Shown here in pieces: positions 1 through 11,843 of a DNA stretch of 64,000 bases. The notes beneath the pieces are model-generated. The model worked only from the letters and a program-made list of their open reading frames with translations. It had not been told where the DNA came from and did no database searches. The position numbers were made by a program, and so were the translations under genes. Source of the stretch: Neodiprion pinetum (taxonomy: Eukaryota > Arthropoda > Insecta > Hymenoptera > Diprionidae); the NCBI RefSeq assembly GCF_021155775.2, contig NC_060235.2, forward strand, positions 30,048,607-30,112,606, in the 5' to 3' direction. Within the stretch, counting starts at the first letter, position 1; each line of letters begins with the position of its first letter.

Positions 1-1919
1 GAGCACAATGATGTGCGTAATGAGATTGCACGTATAACAATTAATTTTTCATCAGTCGATTCAACGAACTGCGGGACTGTAAATTTAAAAGAATATTCTC
101 GATGCTATTATTCAATTTCGTATATAGGTTATTTTACGCCGCACAATCCCTTGGCCAAAAAAAAGTATCGAAATGATTTTCGTGGCAATTGAAATGCTAT
201 CTGCAACCGTGAAAAAAAAAGAAATGTTTTTTTTTTTTTTTCAAAATTCATCCTAACCAGCGTATGATCAATTTTCCCCGCAGTCTCCCCTATCATAAAT
301 CACACGAAACATGCAATACGCATGTGTGTACGTATCAAGTTGGGACACCGCACGCTACAACCTACCCCTCACTGAATTTTTCCACTCCGAGCAGGTGCAC
401 AAGAGAGGATTCGTGTTTCTCTCACTCTACACGTTTGCTCACATTTTCGTTCATACCTATATCTTCTCGCCGTTGTTGCCGAATCGCATTTGGGCTTCGG
501 CATATCAGAGACGAATCGCGAATGAATTTTAGAAAAATTTGCATATCGCAGCGACACGTTCCTCTTCACCTGAAAACTAGTCCATTTTCTTCAAACAATA
601 TAAATTTCCGAATAACGACCGAGCAGAACGAACCTTCATAATTTTCACATTCCCACAGCACAGGCTTACAAAATCGTAATACATCTGTAAAGTGTAAAAA
701 GGGCGATGCACGTGATGAGGTGCGACTTTATTTTTCACGGCGAGAGATTTGATCTCGCCTGGAATATGGCATACGGCCAAGGAATGCGTGTAAGAGCGCA
801 ACGATAAATTATCGGTTCTACGTATGTATCGGCAGTGATCCGAAGAGGGGCGCAAAAGCGCAGGAGGGCAATCCGGGGAACACGGCAATAAAAGCGACGG
901 GAATCAATTATAAGAAGGCCGAAGGTGGCTAGAGGCTTGATCAGCAAGACTCTCGTCACATTTACTATCTTCACCCCCATTCCTATATATCCCGAGTTTC
1001 ACCCCTCCGAAACCGGCCCATTCGCGGCCAAACGGTCTCGCTCCCACTCAGGCGAGATGTCGGTGCCTCTCGCTACAGCGTTCCCAGCCCTCTTCAGTCT
1101 TCGCTTCTCTAACCCGCCCTTAGCGCTAGCCGATCAGCAATAAAGGGTAGATACGCTGAAAGACTATAATCTCACCCGGCTATTCCCGAAAGTTGATCAC
1201 AGCTCCGGCGCAAGGGTCGCTCACCCTGCGTGTGTGTGCTGCCTCTATACGTGCCCGAGTCGATATTCGTGTTTTTTCCTCCACGCGGGTAGGTGTAAAA
1301 AGCTCTGCGAAATTCGATTCGCGCGTCTAGCGGTATGCATTTATTCACTACAGCTTCTGCACGTCCACATTAAACATGAATACAACTATAATGATTAACG
1401 CGGCGCAGTAAACGCATTTCTGATTAAAATTGTAATCGTGGTAGTTATTTCCTTTTCCATCAAAAGAATCGATAGTAAGTAAATCACTTTTCCACATTTC
1501 TAAGCACCGTTTCAACGCTCATTCGTAGTTCGATTGTTGAAATTTTGAGGGAACGTAAAGATTTACCATATAGTTGAGCTGTGGAGGCTGAGAAAATGTT
1601 TTCATTTTGTGAACTTGGACTTGGGATATAACGCGGAACGCAATCATCGAATTGGCGATGAGTAATAGCGGTGGACCGGAATTGAAACAAAAATTGATTT
1701 ATGAATCATTGTCGTTCGTAGCATGTGAATCCCGTGAGTGATAAAGGTATTAATTAAATTCCGTGTTCTACCTGTGTCGCATGTGTAATGCGTATATGTT
1801 ATATAAATGTATACATGTATAATACAGACGGACTGCAACGCGGGAGAGAACCACCTCTGCATCTGAACGTGATTCACGCGTGTACATGGGCGTGACTATT
1901 CGACGCCGGTCGACCGAGC
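1..1919. other. non-coding stretch, no gene seen
   Basis: Mixed-composition DNA with frequent stops in all frames. It holds an A run (212-220) followed by a T run (227-241). The short open frames on both strands lack recognisable protein features or paired splice sites. I see no RNA gene or mobile element here. Confidence 0.6.
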
Positions 1920-1987
1920 CGAACCTGAACGTGAACCTAAACCCTGAACCCTAAACCCGAAACGAAACTCGCCTAACCTACCTAACG
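1920..1987. repeat. degenerate telomere-like C/A-rich tract
   Basis: About 68 bases of imperfect words of the forms GAACCT, CCTAAACCC and CTAACCTA, with a spacing near 7-8 bases, ending in CCTAACCTACCTAACG. The words resemble insect (CCTAA) and general (CCCTAAA) telomere repeats but are too degenerate to be an active telomere. It may be a decayed interstitial telomeric insert or simple-sequence drift. Confidence 0.4.
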
Positions 1988-4465
1988 AATTTATGGGCGG
2001 AAATGGCAGCGTATACGCAAATGCTCGATACAACCGCGGTCACCGGGGGGTCGCTGCTGCTGGGGTGGCACGGCAGTGCCAAAAACCTATTATAAATTAA
2101 TTTGACCGAGTTTGCGGGAGGCTACGAGTGGAATGTGTGCGAAGAGTGAACGCGTCGCCACCTAGGTAGGTACCTCACGACTCTTTCGCTCGTACCCCGC
2201 GCATAACTCATTAGAGCCCAGAATTTGAAGGCATAAGTCCCTAATTAATTGACAACTACAAGCTACTCTCAAGTCGTTTATATGAATTACACCCCGCTCT
2301 GGCATGAATATATGTGTGTGGGTAATGCCGAGAGTGCGTACGCAAACATTAGGTTATTTGTTTCTTGCAGGATTCTCTCCGACCAGCTCACGGTAGACGA
2401 GAGAGAGTTCAGGGTAGAACACTGTAGGCATACTTATTAATTGGGAAAACGCGCGCAGCAGCAAGCCTTGAAAATTGATACTTCCACCCCCGAAGAGTAG
2501 AGAGCGTCACGTAGCTCGTCTCCTTGGCTTCATCCTGTAATACATAATGGCGGGACATTATAACCTCGTAGTTAAGAGCTTTCCAAAGGTATACGACTGG
2601 GTATTGGTGTGCGTGTAATACTTGGCTCGTTTCAACAAGGGACGTAATTTTTCGAAATTCCATCAGGCCATCGGAAACTCGATACCGAGAGGCGGAGAGA
2701 AAGAGAGGGAAAGAGAGAGAGAGAGAGTGAGGCTAGCGCGATTTCTTCCGTTGTTTCTGTAGAGTATGCAGAGCGCCGGCGGTAATTCGATCCTCCCCAT
2801 TTCATTTTTAAATTACCCCATCCTTCCACGTTTTAAATACCCCCGGACAGGCAGGACTCGACTTTAATCTTGACATTTCATTCCAATTGCGATCGTCTCC
2901 CGGATTCTTTGGGGGGCGGCGTGTTTAATACCAACAGCCATGCAGAGGCGTGCACGCGTGTATTCTGCATCGTCCACGTGAAACCGGAAACCTGTGATTG
3001 CGGTTTAATAACACTCTAATTAGTGCTTACATTATTGCAGTGTAATACGCGGACGCGGGTTTCCCCTCGTGCAACATCAATTCGACTAATTCAACCGGCG
3101 TATATAAATTGCTCTGTGAGAACCGCGCTTCGCGAGGTTTTCTTAGAGAACCGCCATGTAAACCGCAACCGCCGCTCTTGCTGCAGTTCTTTCCAGGTTT
3201 TACTGGCTCGAGCATGAGGCGAACAGGACTAACCTGCTGTAATTTTTCGCAGTACACCGACAATTTTCCAACCGCCTCTTCACTTCACCCACAGGTGACT
3301 CACTCGTGCGACTAGCAGTGATGGTTACGAACGTCGCTCGAGTGTCGAGCAACTTTCGGACCCTCTGATGCATTGGGTTTTAAAGAAGAGACCGTATCCA
3401 AAAATTAATCAATTTCGTGTAAATAATCGATCGGAGCTGCGTTTGCGACACAAACGTTACTTGAAATCTTTTTTACTGGGCACGTATAAATCATATTTAC
3501 ATCTAAGTACTCAAAGCTATGTTTTTTACTTCGAAGGGCTTGACTGCAAGAATAGACCAGCTCAGGGAGCGAATACGCATTGGATAAAATTGAACTAGTG
3601 TCCACATGTTGGTAGTACCCGAGGAACTTGTCACTCCACTCAACGCAGCATTGACGTTTTTGTGGGCTATCCTGGGAACTAGCCACGTGTGAAAGATGTT
3701 CCGAGTACATACTTAATTATTTTTCGTCACGAATAGGGCGTATATCAGATAGGAAACTTTTCCCTCCTTTATTCGAGCGTTATTCGTATATTTACGCCGA
3801 ACCCAACAGATTGGTTGTTTGATATAGACGTACAAGGTTTCGAAGCGTGCTTGAAGATCCATTTATTAGACAAACTGTAGTAACGAGATGGTAATCATAT
3901 TTCTTCTGGTATGGAACGAAATACGGTGTTATTTATTCTAATTTCTCTCTTCCCGTAACGACGAATAAATATCATATTACAGATATGCAAGAAATTTGTG
4001 TGTTGAGTATTTTTGTCGGAACTCTGAGGCAAGCTTCTCTAAAGGTAGCTTACCCGACTGAAAATTATTTGTCCGAATATTGAAATTTTGGTACTGAAAT
4101 TAACACGCTTTTGTATACCTAGATGGTTGATTTTACGTTTCGTATGCGTCGTGTCGATTCTCTGAAACCTGCGTTACGCTGTTTCCGTTATTTCAGTGAA
4201 GCGACGTCGTGAAATACGAGTAGAAGTAACACTCGATTCAACTCCTTTCGACTTGGAATATTCTTTGTGTTTCTCAACACACCATCGAAACGTAAAAGCA
4301 AACAACAAAATCTGTACGATATTCGTAAATATCACCTATTGGACATTCAAATTCTCTCGAATACGGAATCTCTGTTTGACGTGGATGAAAAGAAAATGGA
4401 TGTCTACTCGCGGGGTGAGATTTTGAAAGAATGCTCTCCTCGGTCTATCTCTCTGATGAAAAGGG
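1988..4465. other. non-coding stretch with a purine tract
   Basis: No convincing gene. A GA-rich tract at about 2686-2732 contains a run of GA dinucleotides. Acceptor-like sites (for example TTTCTTGCAG ending near 2369 and TTATTTCAG ending near 4196) are followed by open frames that lack good donors or familiar motifs. The second lies just upstream of the leader-like block. Confidence 0.5.
2686..2732. repeat. (GA)n-rich tract
   Basis: Homopurine stretch of GA dinucleotides with a few interruptions, ending in an uninterrupted GAGAGAGAGAGAGAG block. Such tracts can bind GAGA-type factors in insects, but here it is only a simple repeat by sequence. Confidence 0.8.
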
Positions 4466-5106
4466 TCAGTGGCTACTGAGCAGCGAATGAGTGACCGGCG
4501 CGGCGGCCCTTCGACGAAAGATCGAGGGGGAGATAAGAGCGAAACCGAAAAAAGTCTGAAAGAGAAAGAGAGTGAAGTGAAACGGTCAGCGAGCGGAGAG
4601 GGTGCCGCAGAGGAGGCTTGGCGGTGATACGGAGGGCGAGAGAAAGGAGGATCCACGCCGCGCGAACGCGAGATACCAATCAGTAATCTAGTTTTTGTCT
4701 CCACGGATTCTACGACGTCGAGCGTAACGCACCTATCCACGTACGTATGTGTCTTACGCGTGTCCGGCGTTCACACGGCATCGCGTTATGCGCGGAATAT
4801 CAAAGCCAGAAAGGCCGTCGTCGATCGTAATAGAGGATACTATCTCGCCCCGAAAATCTCCAACCAAAGTGTCCGAGAAGGGCCGATACAACGCGACGGT
4901 TTGCGCCTTGGATCACGAATAATACAACAGCGCGAGCGTCGATTTTTGTGTCCCACGTCCGGTCAATCACTGTCGGTCAATCATCGTCAGCCGCTCGAAC
5001 AATCCTCCGATATAGATTTTTTCCTTCTTTATTTTTTGCTTTTCCGTACTCGTTAGAAATACTCTTGTGTCTTCGGCGTCTTTTGGCGAGCTCGCCTCGT
5101 GCGTCG
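4466..5106 (+). promoter_or_regulatory. possible promoter and non-coding first exon
   Basis: A sharp change from AT-rich DNA to a GC-, CpG- and purine-rich block begins near an arthropod initiator-like TCAGT at 4466-4470. The block has many GAGA, GAAAG and CGAG words and several short upstream open frames, and it ends at a modest donor-like GTAAAC at 5107. Long purine-rich leaders of this kind are common in insect developmental genes with large first introns. There is no TATA box and no clear downstream promoter element. A donor-like signal on the other strand (5133-5140) means the transcribed strand is not certain. No coding frame follows that can be tied to it. This is an inference from composition and weak signals only. 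Confidence 0.28.
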
Positions 5107-8100
5107 GTAAACAAATAATGTGAGCATGTGCGCAACTCACCTCCATCCGTTCCCGCTGCTACCCACGCTCCCGATCATTATTTATGGTAATCCCACAACG
5201 TGATACCGGAATGACATACACGCGTGTATTTTGTCTCGCGTTGGATTAGGCGGGGCTCCGGGATAAGGGCGGGGTGCTACGTTTCGGCTGAATCATTGCG
5301 CAATAAAGCCTAATAGCGATAATAATCACGGTACCCGATGACAAAGGGGGATAGAGAAGGAGAGATCGTCACCCGGCTCGCACCCTGCGTGCGGTGAAAA
5401 ATACACCGCCACCCACGATTCCTCCGTTTCACCGCAGGTACCGAGGAGCGTGCGGTCGGGTTTATTGAAAAAATAAAAACCCAGAAAAATGAAAAAATAC
5501 TCGTTGCGGGATGAAAACGGGAATGAATCGGTAAGGTGTAGAGAAACCGATAGCCAGTCCGAGGCTCGCTCATTGTCAGATAATATTTCCGTGGTTACGC
5601 TCCGGCGAACGAATCAAAAGCCGATATTAACGACCTGCGGCATTCGAGGTGCACGGGGACGCTCCAATAATCTTCGATGACACCGCGCATTTCCAGATTT
5701 AATAACGCATAACGGTTGGACTCGAGGTTCGTTCGAACAGAAATCAACGTGTTGCGAATTCTAGTTGATATTAGGCACCTCCGGTGCCGAGGAAAACTTG
5801 ATAAGGCCTGCGGCGAGGGATTCTAGTCGCGGAAGTTGGCGGGGTGTATTTTCTTAATGGTTTCGATGCAATTTATAGTTTGCAGTATTCGAAAGACTAT
5901 CCATTACCAGGCTCAGAATGAACGATATTTCCACATAGTTCGCCGATCGTCGAACTTATAGATCGGTGAAAATGATTCAACCGACTTTACAATCGAGAGC
6001 TTATTCGTTACCTTTAACGTGTCTAAAAATCGCGTAGAATCCGATACAAATTTCACGATAGAAACGACGCGGAAGATAAAAATCGCAGAGTCGAATTGCG
6101 GTGCAGCTACGGTATACATCTGTTACTTATACGTATCCAGCGAACCTTCGTTTCGATAACTTTCGAGCGCCCAGGGTCAATTTCCGGCCGCTAAAAGGTA
6201 CTGGTATCGACCTCGAGGAAACGTATTAGGAAATATAGGTATATGGTGCAAGGTGTTACGCGACGAACGCGTATGAGTATCCTCCAAGTGGACAGAATGC
6301 GCGCGGTATACGAAGCAATTGATGCCGATTGACGTGGAGTTGATTTCAAGGTGTACGCAATCGAAGGACGACGAGCAGAAAGCCGGGATTCATTGTTGCG
6401 CGCGGAATGTGTGAATATAGCGGTAGAATGCAGAGAAGGCGGAAGGGAAACATTGAAACGTTCACTCATCTGGGAAGTGAAACAGCCAGACAGGGAGACA
6501 AGGAGAGACAGAGAGCGATCCTTGCGCAATCTGCGTTATCATTGCCTCCACGCGTGCACGCAGCCACATTAACCGGGGAATGTCGAGAGGCAGGATAATA
6601 GTTGGGTTAGGTTTATAGGGCGGTGGAAACCGCGAAATACCAGCATTCATTATGATGGCTCATTTCTGCGGCCCTCTCACTCTCGGAATTACCATCCTAG
6701 GTCGGCGCGCCCCGCGTCGCTATCCTGCCGCCGGTTTCCCACTTTCCGGGTCCCGCGTCGTGCCATGGATTCCGAATTAGTTGAACCGGACAAGAAAGTT
6801 CGGAGCCCGATCGACCGGGAACTCGGGAGTCATTTCCGGGCCGACGAGTATTCGCCTCGTTACCTTTTACAGATTGATTTTAGCCCCCGACGAGCGATTA
6901 GGATCGTGAGACGGTATAACAACTCATTTTCCTCACTGCATCGTGATTCGTGAAAAAGGCCAAGAGGGGTTGGATTTTTCGACCCCACCGCCGGATCGGG
7001 GAGAGCTATTTTTCCCTCGGACGATCAGACACTGCCTGAAAGTACAACGCCCCGTGTCTAGAATGAAATTATAATACCGAGGAATCTAGAAATTTCAGAG
7101 AAGTCATCTAAGCTCGGAGGCGGAGGAGACGACGCCGACGGTGAGGACGAGGACCATACCGTACGCGTGTCACGAAATTCGTTAAAGGTGGGAGGAAACG
7201 GGTCCGCAGCTATCATCCCTCAGGACTTTACCCTGAGAATTCGCTCGCCTGGAAAATGACATTTCTGATTTAACATAATAACGCGTCAAGGGTTCAGAGG
7301 TGACGCTTAACTTACTTGATGCTCCCTCGTACGGCGTCGACTGTACCGCGTACTTCCACAAAGAGGAAACTCGGCACGGGGTGCAGCGTCTACTTATATT
7401 CCGACACACGCGAACACTCGTGCAGGCAACGGTGCTAAATTGAAAAAAAGAAATCTACGCTTCGTTCCGAATTAAGCCAGGCAGCAATTCGAAGTGTATG
7501 AGAATAACATGAAGAAACGAAGCAAGCACGCAGCGTTAAGTGCATCACAATTTTAAGATGTGCCGCACGTACACCTCCTATGTACCGTTGCCGCGTATAA
7601 TAATTCAGCAAGCCAGTGTATGCAAATTTTGATAAACATTTTAATTAACGTCGGAACTAATAAGCTTCGGTCTTGCGAGGCGTCGAGCGGCTTACCCAAG
7701 CCTCACACTCACTTCTGTCTTGCGATATGAAAAATACGAGTAGTAATAAAGAAGCCGTTTGCCGCATTACGTTTTTCTTCAACGGGCGATGAAATATAGC
7801 GAGAGAATCGTACAGTCACAGACGCCGGAAAAAAAAACGCTGGCAATCGTTGAGGCCAACATTGAAGATCAAACTCTTTGAGACGATATTTTTCAACTCG
7901 AAGTTGAAAACTCGCGGGTTCTCAGTATCTGAGCGAAACTTATCCCGTAGGATTAATTCGAACCTTATTTCTCAAAGATTATAGTCGAAAACGTTGACCC
8001 AGTTTTCGGCAACAAGTTATACTTACACTGGCATTTTTAATTATTTGGATAAGCCATTCAGCTGCACGACGAGCTGCTTGTAACGATTGAATGCCGCGTT

Positions 8101-11100
8101 AATTACTTCACGGTGACAATGCCGGATGCTCAGAGCTTCATTATGTACGGTTGTCGGGACCCGAAATTAGATATAAATATATTACGAGGGGAGTAGAAAG
8201 AAACAACGAGAGAGCGAGACTGGAGCGAAGATAAGGAAGACGAAAGTCAAAGCTTGGCATCCGCGATCCTGAGGGTTAGGTTTATTACGGCCGTTCAAAT
8301 TTCAGAACCCTTTAATTTCATCTGGGTAGCATTCCTCTAAACTTCTATGAGTGAATAAATTCGAACCTGCGGCCATGCACGGGGAGATTTACGCGGTAGT
8401 AAATCGTCTGGACGCTAAGAAGCACCAAGAGGGTTGCGTACGCAGGGGTAGCTGCGGGCCTTTGCCCGGATTTAATCTAAATCGACTGTGAAAGAAACCC
8501 AAGTATGGTACAAGGTATTCCTCGACCCGTTTCTTGGCAATCAGTGCCTCCTCGTTCCCGCTCTTATCACGCGAAGCGGCGAGACGGCGTTCGGTGGAAA
8601 AGCTTCCACTTGACTAGCTGTAAATCAAGTCTCATCACCGTCCTAAGGAGGACGATTAACCAGGATATAATTATACTCGCAAATGAATTGAATCGCGTCA
8701 AGCTCTCCGAACTAAGGCGGTCCAATTATAAACTGGTGTGGTCACGGTAAACGATTCGAGTCAAGATCGACAAAGTAATAACGAAACGATGAATGGAAAA
8801 AGATGATCGCAGGCCGGGGGTACAACAGGTGTTCCGAAGCGGATTGCAAATCATCTTGCATCACTTACGCTTCAAGTGCACTTCGTCGAAAAAAGGTTCC
8901 GTTCCACTTTTGACGAGGAGTTCGGAAGGCCCGCAGCGGTACCTAATTCCTAAATTATTATTTTTCCTCCGACTCTTCTGGTTTCCCATCCCATTTCCTT
9001 CCTGACAAGCCTTCGAGTTAAAGTTTCGAGATCGGCCATATGGCACTCGCGTGTAAAGTTTGAACGAACAAGGTTCGGCAGCAGTTCATAATCCAGCCGG
9101 GGTTACAACGTTTCTAGAGTGTTGTGTGTGTCAGGGAAGCGATGCGGCTACACAATGGACGTCAGTTCTAGTTACGGTACGCTCGTCAACCTCGAGTAAC
9201 AGCTCGATGGGTCCGAAAGCGCCTTCATGACGATCTGGCCGCGGAGGAGGGTCCGCGGGACCCTGCAAAGAGGATGCCTCCCCGCCATTGTCTAGGTTCA
9301 CGGGTGCGTGGCGATGCGGGGAAACGACGATACGCTGACCACAATGGATACGCATACCTCGGCTGCACGTGAGCTTCCAGTTCGTCCGATATTCCGTCGC
9401 AGCGAGGAAAATTTTCCAAAAAAATCAAACGCCCTGCTACCCCGTTTTCTTTGTCTTCGAGCACACCCCGGTGTCCGGTCACAAATTTATAATCCATGAA
9501 AAGGTGTCGCGGAAAGGTTTCACATTTCATTGTAAAAAATTCGCACCCAACAGTCGGTATATTACATCACCGAGCGGAGTAGTTAAATTGCCTCGGTCAA
9601 TTAGAAGTAAAATTGTACGAGGAGTTGTTGCGAGAGAGTGTCGGTGAACCGGGTAAACATTGTTTTATCGTCGATAAGGCACACCTATGTTGATAATGCA
9701 TTAGCGTCGATAAGAGCGGAATAAGGGCGGTTGCAGCTAGGCTAGGTGCGAGTCGCATGCATCGTCCGGGATATTACGCGTCGTATGTACATATAAATGC
9801 GCTCGATGGCTGGGGTCGTAGCACGCGGAGGAATATAACGCCTTGACAAAGTCAACCGCTTGTACGTTACACGGCCTCTATAACTCTCGACGTGGGCTTA
9901 GTTCTCGGTTAGAAAACGAGTGAAACAACAAAGTCTTAGTTACGATCTGGGTGGAACCAGAAGAGGTCGACAACCCCCCGGGTTCATACTACTTGGGAAA
10001 TAATCCTATCAGGAGTCAGGACTTCCGTCTCTGGAGTTAGCCGATGCTGGAATAGCACCGAGCGGGCGCAACTTCAACGGGGGAAAAGAGTTTTAAAGAA
10101 GCCCTCTTCGAACTCGCCTTACGGAATACGGTGCTCTGGTTGACGGGTAATCAAAGACCATGGATCAATGAAAATGGCCAAGACGGACGAACGAACATCG
10201 CGGTTACTAACGTGTATCATAATCAGTTACTCACCCTCTCGGAATTGTATCACGTTCTCGTGACGTTCGTTGATGATCATGCAGCGGTAGCAGTTCTCCT
10301 CCCTGAAACGTGAAATTTGAACAATCCGTTTACATACAGCACTTTTCACGGAACGGTGTACGAGAATTTCCACGAGAAGCATTCTATTGGTGTTCTCAAT
10401 CTGCTGCGCAGTGTGCTAAGGTGATGAAATTTTAACACAGCGATATACGCTGAGCTTCGTCGTACGTGGCGACAATAGAAGGCACATATATGCAAGTGGG
10501 TGAAATTTGTATTATGTCAGTTTTCTCTGGACAGGTTAGTGTAAATAATAGAAGCAGATTAAAAAAAATTTGTTCGTTGTGAAATTTGATTCTGTACGTC
10601 TGTATGAAAGATACACTAGATATCTCAATCGTTGCATTATGATAAATTACTGGACTGCAACATATTGACTTCTACGTGAGACATTAGAATCATGACAAGC
10701 ATTACTTACGCCTCATGAATGATGTACATGTCATTTCTATTCTCGTGACACGTCCTGTTGTTCAGTATTGTCGAATTCACGAAAACTGGTTCAGGTTTAC
10801 CAGTCTGAAACCAAAGGCCGCTCCAACTGGCTGGGAACTCGCATAATCCTGTAACAAAAAATTTTTTTTCTCTGGTCAGATGTATATGCGGAAAGAAAAG
10901 TGCTCAGTAATGGAAGAAAAAGGTGAGGCAAAAAACGTCGAGGTGCAATAAAATGGGGCTTTCTCGACAGCGAGTGCTGATTCATAATTTCAACACAGAC
11001 AAAAAAAATTGTTGCGCACTATTGTTATCCGGATTTTAACGTAAAAATTCATTCCCCACTTCACTGAGATCCTCCAAGAGGTGAAAAGGCAGCCTTGTTC

Positions 11101-11822
11101 CCCTTATGGGACCTTATAGTCGTCGCGTGAAAAGGACTCTACTGTCTCGAGTTGAAGTTTTTTCGAGTTCTTGAGCGTCTGATGTAGACCGCCTGGGCAA
11201 AACGAAGTCTTGCGGAGCCGGCACAAGTGCTAAGAATACTAAATATAGTTTATTATGAGGGAGGAATGGTTGGTTGGATCAACGGTATTGCTTACGACTC
11301 AATTATATTTTAAGCCAGTGTCTAAATTGCGCCTTTGAACGTGTGGCTCGCCTTGATTACTGCCATTTGGCGCAAGACATAGTGTCACGTATGCCTGGAT
11401 GTCTGTATTTTCAAACCCCCTGAAAGTTGTGACGCGGTGCTCGGGATCATCCCACCATTGGCGCGAGAATTCCGGCATTTACAAATTCCTCGATTTCGGA
11501 TGCAGGGCAAAGTCCTTCAGGGATCGCGATCGATGCTGTAAAAGATGTCTTCGCGGATTGAAGAGCTCGCGTGTGAAACAAGTTGCGGCCTACACGTAGC
11601 CTCAGGCCTTGTGATCTGGCAAACTGGATTAGGAATTACGGTATCGTTCTTGTTCGCCTGCGAACGGTTCAACGAGTAACTCTTGTACCGCCACCCGGAT
11701 TAAGCGACTGCGATGTGTTCTTCGGAGGAGATTTTGCGCGTCTATACATTACGCCCCTATTCGACAAACTTCGAATTTTCCAATTGTTTAATTATTATTA
11801 TAAGAGTATATATGTATAATAA
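5107..11822. other. non-coding stretch, no gene seen
   Basis: About 6.7 kb without a supportable gene. The 12-13 base word GGGTTAGGTTTAT occurs twice (6604-6616, 8273-8285). Donor-like sites on the minus strand (for example near 7312 and 10690) are not paired with convincing exons. A minus-strand frame at 9131-9355 has a fairly protein-like composition and an acceptor-like TTTGCAG at its start, but no donor and no recognisable motif, so I do not call it. Confidence 0.55.
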
Positions 11823-11843
11823 ACACACACACACACACACACA
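11823..11843. repeat. (AC)n microsatellite
   Basis: Ten uninterrupted AC units followed by an ATATACAC tail, lying in AT-rich non-coding DNA. It is a simple dinucleotide repeat that would probably vary in length between individuals. Confidence 0.95.

Noticed and set aside
9131..9355. Protein-like minus frame with an acceptor-like TTTGCAG
   Set aside because: No donor, no motif, and overlap with another frame. Below the level I would call.
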